NCBI GenBank assembly: GCA_028714615.1
Contig: JAQTMA010000261.1
Location: 1-5,585 of the forward strand
Source: Anaerolineaceae bacterium
GTDB lineage: Bacteria > Chloroflexota > Anaerolineae > Anaerolineales > Anaerolineaceae
DNA length: 5,585 nucleotides
Reading direction: 5' to 3'
Shown here piece after piece: positions 1 to 5,585 of this stretch. The notes below the pieces were generated by a model. It did not search any database and had not been told where the DNA came from. It worked only from the letters and a program-made list of their open reading frames with translations. The position numbers and the translations under genes were made by a program. Each line of letters starts with the position of its first letter. Position 1 is the first letter of the stretch.

Positions 1-81
1 GGGTGAAGACGAAATCCGGGTTGGGTCCGGGGTTGCAGGCTATCCATCTACTCACATGATACAGGTTGAATGGGATCGAGG
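1..81. other. Edge region with no assignable feature
   Basis: After the TAG at 84-82, all three minus-strand frames were read. Two contain stops. The third (beginning ASIPFNLYHVSRWIACNPG) stays open to the edge but does not resemble the usual continuation of a nucleoside hydrolase. I see no terminator, promoter or plus-strand gene here. Confidence 0.5.
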
Positions 82-501
82 CTACGGGCGCGAGGATGGT
101 GCGCCGGCTCTCCATTGCTGTGTATCTACCAACCTGACGGAGACCTGGTTTGTAGCATCCAGTGGCACCAAGTAGATGGGAAGGCCGGACTCGAAGACTT
201 CGGAGGCTGCTAACGGATCGATATAGATGTTCCATTCGGCGGATACGTTGGCTGGATTGGCCGAAAAATCCGTCAGGTTCCCCGAGACGTATACTGCTCC
301 ACCCATCCTGTAAACGGCCAAGATGTGTTCACGAATTCCGGGATCCAATCGCAAGGCCTGAGCCAGGTCTGTGCTGGGTCCGCTGACGAATAGGGCCAAC
401 GGCTCAGGCGATCGATATTGGACGGTTCCATTCATGGCCATCCCGGACCAGACGCCGGCTAATGGGAATGTCGATGGGAGGGAGGTTGGTGTGGCTGTAA
501 G

Positions 502-569
502 GGTGGCTTGAACCGGTGAGGGAACGGATGTGGATGCGGGTGGTACGGTGGCTTGAACCGGTGAGAGAA
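502..569. repeat. Two direct repeats in the lipoprotein linker, 45-base period
   Basis: A 19-base sequence (GGTGGCTTGAACCGGTGAG on the plus strand) occurs at 502-520 and again at 547-565. Allowing one mismatch, it extends to 23 bases in each copy (502-524 and 547-569). The offset of 45 bases is 15 codons, so both copies encode SPVQAT in the same frame of the Pro/Thr/Ser-rich linker. This looks like an in-frame tandem duplication lengthening a flexible spacer between lipid anchor and domain. Confidence 0.8.
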
Positions 570-663
570 TAGGCGTCAGTGCGGGGGTAGCAATCGTTTC
601 AGGTGGTGCGAGGGAGCAAGCCTGCCAGGATGAGCTAGAAAAGTAGAACAGCAGAGTAGGATA

Positions 664-677
664 CTGGCGTTCGCCAG
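664..677. repeat. Perfect 6-bp inverted repeat near the pseudogene start
   Basis: CTGGCG and CGCCAG are separated by TT (664-669 and 672-677). In the minus-strand transcript this gives a five- or six-pair GC-rich stem about 18 bases after the ATG at 697, within codons 7-12 of the broken lipoprotein gene. No T-run follows on either strand, so a terminator is unlikely. It could hinder translation initiation or be chance. Confidence 0.4.
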
Positions 678-705
678 GGTAAGGTAGGGTTTGCCATGGG
701 TGTAG

Positions 706-711
706 CCTCCT
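706..711 (-). promoter_or_regulatory. Consensus ribosome binding site of the broken lipoprotein gene
   Basis: AGGAGG on the minus strand directly follows the TGA stop (714-712) of the SWIM gene and lies 8 bases before the ATG at 697-695. It fixes the start of the pseudogene in a frame different from the hydrolase-domain frame, which is how the frameshift was recognised. The tight spacing suggests the lipoprotein gene was once co-transcribed with the SWIM gene. Confidence 0.75.
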
Positions 712-1578
712 TCATTCCTCGTTCTCCTGCTCGCCATAGGCTACCTCAACCGCCTTTTTACCGATGCGCTGGTATGCCCCGGTCAGCAGCGACTCCAACC
801 CCGGAGCAGGGACAAACCCGGCTTCGCCCAACCGCTTGAGTAGCGGCCTTTCAATCTCCGGCGGGCGAATCGAAACGGAGAATCCTTCCATGGGGGCTGA
901 GTAATCCCAAAAGCGCGCCATCTGATCTTCGAGGGGGATCACGGCTTCAGGTTCTTCATTATCTTCTGCGATGGGCTCTCCATCCTCCGCCCGACGCTGG
1001 CGGAGCGCCGCCATCACCTGCTCCTGGGTCCGTCCCCGCAGGCGGAATATCAGGAATGGGTCTTCGTCAAAACGCTCACCCAAAATGTAATGCGTGGCGG
1101 CGACGTGTTTGCATGGATTGGCATAATCGGGGCAAGAACAATCTGTTTTCAGATCGTCCCGCCGGGATGGGAACAGGCTGACCTGTGCAGCGTCAAACGC
1201 CTGCTCGATATCCTGCGGCATTTCCCCTGCCAGAAGCTGCGCCGTGAAAATGGCCTGCTCGGCCAGAACGTTAAAGACCTGGTTCCAGTGAGCATCCGTC
1301 AAGGGGGCCACCCGGATGCTGATTTTGTATGGCGTGCGGCGTGAGCCTTGTACGCGTGCGGCAATTCCATCCGGGGTCTCTTCGATAGAAAGCACCTGGC
1401 CTTTGCGCGCATAAGCCCGCCCGCGCGTCAGCCGCCCGGCATCTACCAGACGTTCCAGTGCGGCAATCCAGCGTTGCGCCCACCAGTTTTTGGCGAACGA
1501 TCCGCGTTGGCTGTGCGCCTTGATGCCGTCTTTGGCGGCTTTGGGCCGGGTGGGTTTGTAATAATCATGGTACGGCAT
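712..1578 (-). CDS. SWIM zinc-finger protein, partner of the SNF2 ATPase
   Basis: This 288-residue protein carries a SWIM zinc finger of the CxCx(n)CxH type: Cys147, Cys149, Cys156 and His158 in DCSCPDYANPCKHVA. SWIM fingers bind zinc and are thought to mediate DNA or protein contacts. The N-terminal part (residues 25-90, with GSFAKNWWAQRWIAALE and a GRLTRGRAYARKGQV segment) is typical of the bacterial SWIM proteins encoded beside SNF2 ATPases, such as B. subtilis YwqB and M. tuberculosis Rv2102. Residues 196-218 form an acidic, probably disordered linker, and a conserved-looking C-terminal module follows (FWDYSAP to about residue 280). There is no signal peptide or membrane segment, so it is cytoplasmic. 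The ATG overlaps the SNF2 stop by one base (TAATG) and has GGAGG five bases upstream, so the start is secure and translation is coupled. Its exact biochemical role is unknown; an accessory subunit guiding the ATPase is my inference. Confidence 0.93.
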   Translation of the reverse strand: MPYHDYYKPTRPKAAKDGIKAHSQRGSFAKNWWAQRWIAALERLVDAGRLTRGRAYARKGQVLSIEETPDGIAARVQGSRRTPYKISIRVAPLTDAHWNQVFNVLAEQAIFTAQLLAGEMPQDIEQAFDAAQVSLFPSRRDDLKTDCSCPDYANPCKHVAATHYILGERFDEDPFLIFRLRGRTQEQVMAALRQRRAEDGEPIAEDNEEPEAVIPLEDQMARFWDYSAPMEGFSVSIRPPEIERPLLKRLGEAGFVPAPGLESLLTGAYQRIGKKAVEVAYGEQENEE

Positions 1579-1588
1579 TATTGCCTCC
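1576..1588 (-). promoter_or_regulatory. Translational coupling site: ribosome binding site plus TAATG overlap
   Basis: On the minus strand, GGAGG (1588-1584) sits inside the last codons of the SNF2 gene and is followed after five bases by ATG (1578-1576). The SNF2 stop TAA (1580-1578) shares its last A with that ATG. Ribosomes finishing SNF2 can restart on the SWIM gene, which implies coordinated amounts of both proteins. Confidence 0.85.
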
Positions 1589-4500
1589 GTAAACTGACGA
1601 CTTTTCTTAGTTCATCCGTGCTCATCTCGGTTAGCCAGCTTTCGCCGCTGCCCACAACCGCCTGCGCTAACCCTTTCTTGGCTTCAATCATGTCGTCAAT
1701 CATTTCTTCCAGCGTGCCGGTGGTGACAAATTTGTGCACCTGCACATTGCGTTTTTGTCCAATGCGGAACGCGCGGTCGGTGGCCTGGTCTTCGACCGCC
1801 GGATTCCACCAGCGGTCGAAATGAAATATATGATTGGCGCGGGTCAGGTTCAGACCGGTCCCACCGGCCTTGAGCGATAAAATAAACACCGGTGGGGCAT
1901 TTTCATCCTCTTGAAAGCGTTTTACCATCTGGTCGCGCGCCTTGGTGGGTGTGCCGCCGTGCAAGAATTGCGTCTTCGCGCCAACCGCTCGCGGCAGGTA
2001 CTCGGCCAGCAGCGCGCCCATTTCAGTAAACTGCGTAAAAATCAGCGCCCTGTCACCCTCTGCCAGCATTTCTTCCAGCAGTTCGCCCAATCGCTCCAGC
2101 TTGCCGCTGCGGTTATCCAGCGCTCCATCCGTTCCGCCCTTACCGGATTGGTGCAAATACTGCACCGGGTGGTTGCAAATCTGCTTCAACTGCATCAACA
2201 TGCTCAACACCAGCCCGCGGCGTTGCATCCCATCTTCTTCCTCAATCCGTCTCATCACGTCCTGAACTACCGCCTGGTACAACGTGGCCTGTTCCTCGGT
2301 CAGCGTGCAATAGACTTTTGTCTCCACTTTTTCGGGCAAATCGGAAATCACGTGCAGATCGGTTTTAACGCGCCGTAAAATAAAGGGGGTGGTCAACTGC
2401 TTCAACTGCGCCAACGCTGCCGCATCGTGATAACGCTCGATCGGCAAGGCGAAATTCTCGCGGAAGGCCTTGCGGGTACCCAGGTAACCGGGGTTCAGGA
2501 AGTGCATAATCGACCACATCTCCGAAAGGCGGTTCTCCACCGGCGTTCCGGTCAGAGCAATGCGGAACTCGGCGCCAATTTTGCGGATCTCCTGGGTCTG
2601 CCTTGATTCCGGATTTTTGATATTTTGGGCTTCATCCAAAATCACGGCCTGCCAGTCAATGGATTGGAGCGATTTGGCGTCCAGGCGGGCCAGCGGGTAA
2701 CTGGTCAGCACCACGTCCCGGCCCGCGATGGCTTCACGGAAGGCTGAACCCCTAAGCCGGTCCGCGCCTCGATGGACATACGTCTGCAAACCAGGGGCAA
2801 ACCGATCGATTTCCCTCTCCCAGTTGGTGACCACGGAGGTGGGGGCAATCAACAGGGCCGGTGTGAGGAATTTCCCGGTCAGCTCTTTCTCGCGGACCAA
2901 CAGAGAAATCGTCTGGATGGTCTTTCCTAAGCCCATATCATCCGCCAGGCACGCCCCCAGCCCACAGCGGCGTAAAAATGATAGCCATGAATAGCCGTAT
3001 TTTTGATAAGGCCGGAGTTGGGCGACGAGCCCTGCGGGCTGCGGCAGCTCTTCCAGTTTTTCCGACTGTGAGAGCTTCTCCAACCATTGCGCCAGCCAAC
3101 CATCCGAGTCAACGGCATCGATGGGCAGCCCGTCCAACGCTGTTTCGCCGCCCAACCCCAACCGCAGCGCTTCAAGCAAGCTGATCTCGCCATTCATTTG
3201 CTTTTTATTCCAAAATTGGATAGCAGCCTCGACCTGTCCGGCGTCGAGCGTCACCCATTGCCCGCGAATCTGCACCAGGGGTGATTTCAAACGGGCCAGA
3301 GCCCTGAACTCGTCCTCGGTCAACTCCGTTTCACCCAGCGAGAGTTTCCACTGGTAATTAACCAGGTTCTCCATCGACATCCTACCCGGGGCAACGCTAT
3401 CGCTTTTGGATTTCATTTTGACCTTGACGCCCAGCCTGGCCCCCTTCTTGTTCCACCACGGCGGAACGAGGATACCAAAGCCCGCGCCTTCCAAAATTGG
3501 GGCGACCTCCCGCAAGAAAGTATAGGCGCCATCGGTATTCAATGCCAAATGAGTGGGTCGTTTGCCTTTCAGGCTTTCAACGACCGGTGGGAAAAGCCGG
3601 GCTGCATAACCCAGGCCGGCCAGCAGTTTTTCTTGCGGTTGTTCAAAGCGATGGCCAAGCTGAGTAAGAACACCCTTTGTCTTTTTCCAAACCTCAATGG
3701 CGGGGATCAACAAACTAGGGTCATCCTTCGCCTGAATCAGGTAATGGATTTGCCAGGGCTGGTCCGGCATAGGTGGCGATTCAAGCCGAAAAGCTATCCG
3801 AAACGTCGCATCTCCGGCGAGGTGCAAATTGCGCATCCAGGAGCGCTGGCTGGCGGCAAGGCTTAGAAGCTGGTTGGGTGAGAGCTGGATGGTGGGATCG
3901 GCGCTGAACAACGCTTCCAGCCAGACGTGAGATGGGGCATCGTCGCTCCGGTAAAATTTTGGGGCGACGGGTTGGCTCCAGGATCGCGCCAGCGAGTCGC
4001 AGAATGTGTTGAGGAAACTGGTCAGTAGATTTTTCGGAGAGTGCTCAGGCGATGCAGCGCGGCAGACCGCCGGCATAGCGGCTGCCAGTTGAGTCAAGCG
4101 CGCCGCGTCCCTGGGAGAATCCAGTACCATAAGCCAGCGGGCATCCTGCCCATCGATCACCGGTAGAAATTTGTGGGCTGCCAACGCCTCTAAGACCAGG
4201 CTGGCGGCGGCATTCCAGTAGCAGAGCGAAGGTGAGGGAGTGAACGCGCCCGGCAGCTCGGGCTGAGAAATTGAATAGGACAATAAAACCTTCAACGCTT
4301 TTTCGGGTGGGAAAAAGATGCCTTCCAGCCAAAAAGGAGCGAGCGATGGGTTTTGGACATCGAATTCCCATGAATGAACCAGTTGCGGCGAGGGGAGGGG
4401 AATGCCCCGTACGCTGGGCAGTAGCAACCTGACCTTGCGTTTTTCGCCAGGTAAGTCGGGTGTCACGGCAAATGGATGCGCTTTCGGGTTTGGGCTGCGC

Positions 4501-4604
4501 GTCGCTCGCCCGCGGGAGGGAGATGGTGCGCCAACCTCGGGAGTTTCGGCCCAAAAGAACAGGCCCTGGGCTTCTGGAACAAAAATGGCGTGCAGGATGT
4601 TCAT
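1578..4604 (-). CDS. SNF2-family DNA-dependent ATPase/helicase (HelZ/YwqA type)
   Basis: A complete SNF2 (superfamily 2) motor of 1008 residues, which uses ATP to translocate on double-stranded DNA and remodel nucleoprotein. Numbered from the ATG at 4604: LRPYQKYGYSWL (about 530) opens the ATPase; Walker A is DDMGLGKT (555-562); APTSVVTNWERE follows; Walker B is DEAQ (657-660); motif III is ALTGTPVENRL (683-693); lobe 2 has ALIFTQF, LKAGGTGLNLT (motif V) and QATDRAFRIGQ with both arginines (940-950). No catalytic residue is missing. Upstream lies the SNF2-associated domain (DUF3670-like, about 370-510, with GFGILVPPWWNKKGARLGVKV). Residues 25-49 are a Pro/Ser/Arg-rich, probably disordered insert. 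I chose the ATG because MNILHAIFVPEAQGLFFWAE matches the usual start of this family. A TTG at 4637 would add 11 residues; neither start has a good ribosome binding site. The SWIM gene is translationally coupled downstream. Function beyond nucleic-acid-dependent ATPase (repair, transcription, defence) cannot be told from sequence. Confidence 0.95.
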   Translation of the reverse strand: MNILHAIFVPEAQGLFFWAETPEVGAPSPSRGRATRSPNPKAHPFAVTPDLPGEKRKVRLLLPSVRGIPLPSPQLVHSWEFDVQNPSLAPFWLEGIFFPPEKALKVLLSYSISQPELPGAFTPSPSLCYWNAAASLVLEALAAHKFLPVIDGQDARWLMVLDSPRDAARLTQLAAAMPAVCRAASPEHSPKNLLTSFLNTFCDSLARSWSQPVAPKFYRSDDAPSHVWLEALFSADPTIQLSPNQLLSLAASQRSWMRNLHLAGDATFRIAFRLESPPMPDQPWQIHYLIQAKDDPSLLIPAIEVWKKTKGVLTQLGHRFEQPQEKLLAGLGYAARLFPPVVESLKGKRPTHLALNTDGAYTFLREVAPILEGAGFGILVPPWWNKKGARLGVKVKMKSKSDSVAPGRMSMENLVNYQWKLSLGETELTEDEFRALARLKSPLVQIRGQWVTLDAGQVEAAIQFWNKKQMNGEISLLEALRLGLGGETALDGLPIDAVDSDGWLAQWLEKLSQSEKLEELPQPAGLVAQLRPYQKYGYSWLSFLRRCGLGACLADDMGLGKTIQTISLLVREKELTGKFLTPALLIAPTSVVTNWEREIDRFAPGLQTYVHRGADRLRGSAFREAIAGRDVVLTSYPLARLDAKSLQSIDWQAVILDEAQNIKNPESRQTQEIRKIGAEFRIALTGTPVENRLSEMWSIMHFLNPGYLGTRKAFRENFALPIERYHDAAALAQLKQLTTPFILRRVKTDLHVISDLPEKVETKVYCTLTEEQATLYQAVVQDVMRRIEEEDGMQRRGLVLSMLMQLKQICNHPVQYLHQSGKGGTDGALDNRSGKLERLGELLEEMLAEGDRALIFTQFTEMGALLAEYLPRAVGAKTQFLHGGTPTKARDQMVKRFQEDENAPPVFILSLKAGGTGLNLTRANHIFHFDRWWNPAVEDQATDRAFRIGQKRNVQVHKFVTTGTLEEMIDDMIEAKKGLAQAVVGSGESWLTEMSTDELRKVVSLRRQ

Positions 4605-4650
4605 GGATGCTTGTGGCTCAGGTTCTCGGCTCGTCAAAACCGATCAGGTA

Positions 4651-4678
4651 ATGGAAGGTATCTTCTCCTCCTTGCCAT
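4651..4678 (-). other. Small hairpin holding a purine-rich Shine-Dalgarno-like run between TetR and SNF2 genes
   Basis: On the minus strand, ATGG-C-AAGG (4678-4670) can pair with CCTTCCAT (4658-4651). This gives an eight-pair stem with one bulged C and an 11-base loop. The stem and loop together contain AAGGAGGAG, a near-perfect Shine-Dalgarno sequence, but no ATG, GTG or TTG lies at the right distance after it. There is no T-run after the stem, so it is not an intrinsic terminator. It may affect translation or stability of the SNF2 message, or be coincidental. Confidence 0.35.
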
Positions 4679-4691
4679 CCTATGGGTCTGC

Positions 4692-5273
4692 TTAATCGAC
4701 CGGCTGCAGGCCGCGGATGAGCAGTTCCACCATCCGGCGAAAACTTTCATCCAGGTCCAGCGGAAGGCCGAAGCCGCCGGCCAGCTCCAGCGTGGCGAAG
4801 CCATGCACCAGGCTGCGTAAGCCGCGCACGGCGTGCAATGCATCCGCTCCTTCCAGACCGAAGGAAGCCACCACCGCCAGCGCCACCCGTACCACGCGTT
4901 CTTCGGTCGCTTTCAATTCTTCATCCTCCGCCGCCTGGGCCCCAGAGGCCCGCAGGCTGACCAGGTACAAGCCAGGATTCTCTTTGATGTAGGTCCGGTA
5001 GGCCTGGGCGGTGGCGCGCATGGCATCCCCGCCGGACCTGCCCAAGGCTGCCTCAGCCAGCCGTTCGCCCAGCCGGCTGGCATTCAGCCGCGCCAGGCCG
5101 CGATACAGGCCGGGTAAACCGTCGATATGGTTGTAAAGCGAAGGGGGCTGCACGCCCAGGATTTCGGCCAGGCGCCCCAGTGAAAGCGCCTCGACCCCTT
5201 CGGCGTTGATCAGGGCGGCGGCTGCCTCGATCACGGCTGCCCGGTTCAATCCGATGCGGTGCTTCGCGATCAT
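4692..5273 (-). CDS. TetR-family transcriptional repressor with WHG-type C-terminal domain
   Basis: A 193-residue protein, the normal length for TetR regulators. Residues 11-57 form the N-terminal DNA-binding region: helix AAVIEAAAALINAEG, then the helix-turn-helix SLGRLAEILGVQPPSLYNHI (31-50), where the SLYNHI recognition helix is typical. The C-terminal ligand-binding/dimer part (about 85-190) contains AYRTYIKENPGLY and GLRSLVHGFATLELAGGF, the signature of the TetR_C_33 (WHG) subgroup. Such proteins bind palindromic operators as dimers and release DNA on binding a small ligand, which cannot be predicted here. The ATG at 5273 lies 7 bases after the stop of the alpha/beta hydrolase gene, with only a weak AAAGG upstream, suggesting coupled translation. 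It probably controls its own operon including the hydrolase; the promoter and operator would lie beyond the right edge. Confidence 0.92.
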   Translation of the reverse strand: MIAKHRIGLNRAAVIEAAAALINAEGVEALSLGRLAEILGVQPPSLYNHIDGLPGLYRGLARLNASRLGERLAEAALGRSGGDAMRATAQAYRTYIKENPGLYLVSLRASGAQAAEDEELKATEERVVRVALAVVASFGLEGADALHAVRGLRSLVHGFATLELAGGFGLPLDLDESFRRMVELLIRGLQPVD

Positions 5274-5280
5274 GGTCGGG

Positions 5281-5585
5281 CTAGCCTTTCAACCCTTGCA
5301 AGAAGGTAACGATGATCGGGGTGGTCACATCAGGCAGCTCAACATGCGGATAGTGGCCGGCGCCCGGGATCATCTGGCAACCGCCGTGCACCGCTTCTGC
5401 CACCCACCCCGCTTCGGCGGCTGGGTCTTTGAAATCCGGGTCTTTGCTGCCCATCACCACCAGCGCCGGGGCTTTCACCTTGGGCAAACGCACTTCTGAG
5501 GCGGCCTTGGATGCGAAGAGCATCTGTCTTAATGCCTCCAACCGGCCAGGCTCAGCCAGGTTCGCCTGCAGCGCAGCCAGGTACA
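5281..5585 (-). CDS. Alpha/beta hydrolase, C-terminal part (5' end outside window)
   Basis: The reading frame is open from the window edge to TAG at 5283-5281, giving the last 100 residues of a protein whose start lies beyond 5585. It has the C-terminal half of an alpha/beta hydrolase fold: VKAPALVVMGSKDPDF is the strand and loop that normally supply the catalytic acid (an Asp in GSKDPD), and MIPGAGHYPHVELPDV carries the catalytic His in the family-typical GAGHxPxxE context. A C-terminal helix, PIIVTFLQGLKG, ends the fold. The nucleophile elbow (GxSxG) is not in the window, so the subclass (esterase, haloperoxidase-like, C-C hydrolase) cannot be decided. There is a TTG at 5541-5539, but coding clearly continues upstream of it (YLAALQANLAEPGR), so it is not the start. 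The close link to the TetR gene suggests the hydrolase is its regulated target. Confidence 0.88.
   Translation of the reverse strand, partial: YLAALQANLAEPGRLEALRQMLFASKAASEVRLPKVKAPALVVMGSKDPDFKDPAAEAGWVAEAVHGGCQMIPGAGHYPHVELPDVTTPIIVTFLQGLKG

Larger units (their letters stand above)
82..697 (-). pseudogene. Broken lipoprotein gene with a partial nucleoside hydrolase domain
   Basis: The ATG at 697-695 follows a perfect AGGAGG by 8 bases and starts a lipoprotein signal peptide (MANPTLPWRTP, then a hydrophobic stretch VSYSAVLLF). Codon 21 is an in-frame TAG (637-635). The frame then continues LILAG, and one extra T (618/619) shifts it. Removing that T gives the lipobox LILAGC followed by CSLAPPET. 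The downstream frame stays open through a Pro/Thr/Ser-rich linker (about 610-460) into a segment translatable from the ATG at 441, ending at TAG 84-82. That segment matches the centre of IunH-type nucleoside hydrolases: SGPSTDLAQALRLDPGI, MGGAV, AEWNIYIDPLAA (substrate-binding Glu and Asn region), then LVPLDATNQV and DTQQWRAG. The N-terminal DxDxxxDD calcium/ribose site and the C-terminal catalytic His-Asp region are absent. No active hydrolase should result. The family call is firm and the pseudogene call is strong, but assembly or sequencing error could explain the two small lesions. Confidence 0.8.

Noticed and set aside
162..386. Plus-strand open frame of 74 codons opposite the hydrolase remnant
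   Set aside because: Arginine-rich translation with no recognisable motif; it is the antisense shadow of the nucleoside hydrolase homology on the minus strand.
664..677. Intrinsic terminator after the SWIM gene
   Set aside because: The inverted repeat is short and is not followed by a T-run on the minus strand, and it lies inside the signal-peptide codons of the next gene.
712..714. Stop-codon readthrough fusing SWIM to the hydrolase remnant
   Set aside because: The TGA is in frame with the open linker frame, but a perfect AGGAGG and ATG follow in a different frame, no readthrough or selenocysteine element is evident, and the SWIM protein ends at a family-like length.
1348..1824. Plus-strand open frame of 158 codons spanning the SWIM/SNF2 junction
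   Set aside because: It lies opposite two well-supported genes, has no domain signature and has low-complexity Ser/Cys composition typical of antisense frames.
1911..2378. Plus-strand open frame of 155 codons inside SNF2
   Set aside because: It is opposite the conserved helicase lobe 2; its His/Gln-rich content is the complement of SNF2 codons.
4045..4554. Minus-strand open frame of 169 codons in another frame of SNF2
   Set aside because: It overlaps the N-terminal region of SNF2 in a shifted frame. The SNF2 frame is continuous and matches the family, so no frameshifted second gene is needed.
4632..4637. TTGACG as a -35 box of an SNF2 promoter
   Set aside because: No acceptable -10 hexamer lies 16-18 bases downstream; the sequence there reads ACAAGC/CAAGCA.
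4717..5117. Plus-strand open frames opposite the TetR gene
   Set aside because: High G+C leaves long stop-free antisense frames here; their Ser/Arg/Ala-rich translations show no domain.

Overview
The window reads as a bacterial chromosomal segment in which every supported gene lies on the minus strand, so transcription runs from position 5585 towards 1. Gene content and style suggest a Chloroflexota (Anaerolineae-like) genome of moderate to high G+C. The clues are a secreted lipoprotein with a Pro/Thr/Ser-rich linker ahead of a nucleoside-hydrolase-type domain, and a TetR regulator beside an alpha/beta hydrolase. This placement is inference and rests on no marker gene.

In transcription order, the layout is as follows. 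(1) The C-terminal 100 codons of an alpha/beta hydrolase enter from the right edge (5585-5281). (2) After a 7-base gap comes a TetR-family repressor with a WHG-type ligand domain (5273-4692). (3) An 87-base gap holds a purine-rich Shine-Dalgarno-like run inside a small hairpin. (4) Next is a large SNF2-family ATPase with all helicase motifs intact (4604-1578). (5) It is joined through a TAATG stop/start overlap to a SWIM zinc-finger protein (1578-712). (6) Fourteen bases after the SWIM stop begins a broken lipoprotein gene carrying the middle of an inosine/uridine-type nucleoside hydrolase (697-82). (7) The last 81 bases (1-81) hold nothing I can assign.

The functional core is the SNF2-SWIM pair. 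The two genes are translationally coupled, which suggests the proteins are made together and probably act together on nucleic acid or nucleoprotein. Comparable pairs are known in other bacteria (Bacillus subtilis YwqA/YwqB, Mycobacterium tuberculosis HelZ Rv2101/Rv2102), but their role is poorly defined. The TetR gene and hydrolase form a second unit, probably a regulator and its metabolic target. Same-strand packing would allow readthrough into the SNF2-SWIM pair.

The most unusual feature is the decayed lipoprotein gene. It keeps a perfect ribosome binding site, a start codon and a recognisable lipobox. It also has an in-frame TAG, a one-base frameshift exactly at the lipobox cysteine, no N-terminal metal-binding part of the nucleoside hydrolase, and an early stop at 84-82. 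I see no CRISPR array, RNA gene, transposase, attachment site or convincing terminator.
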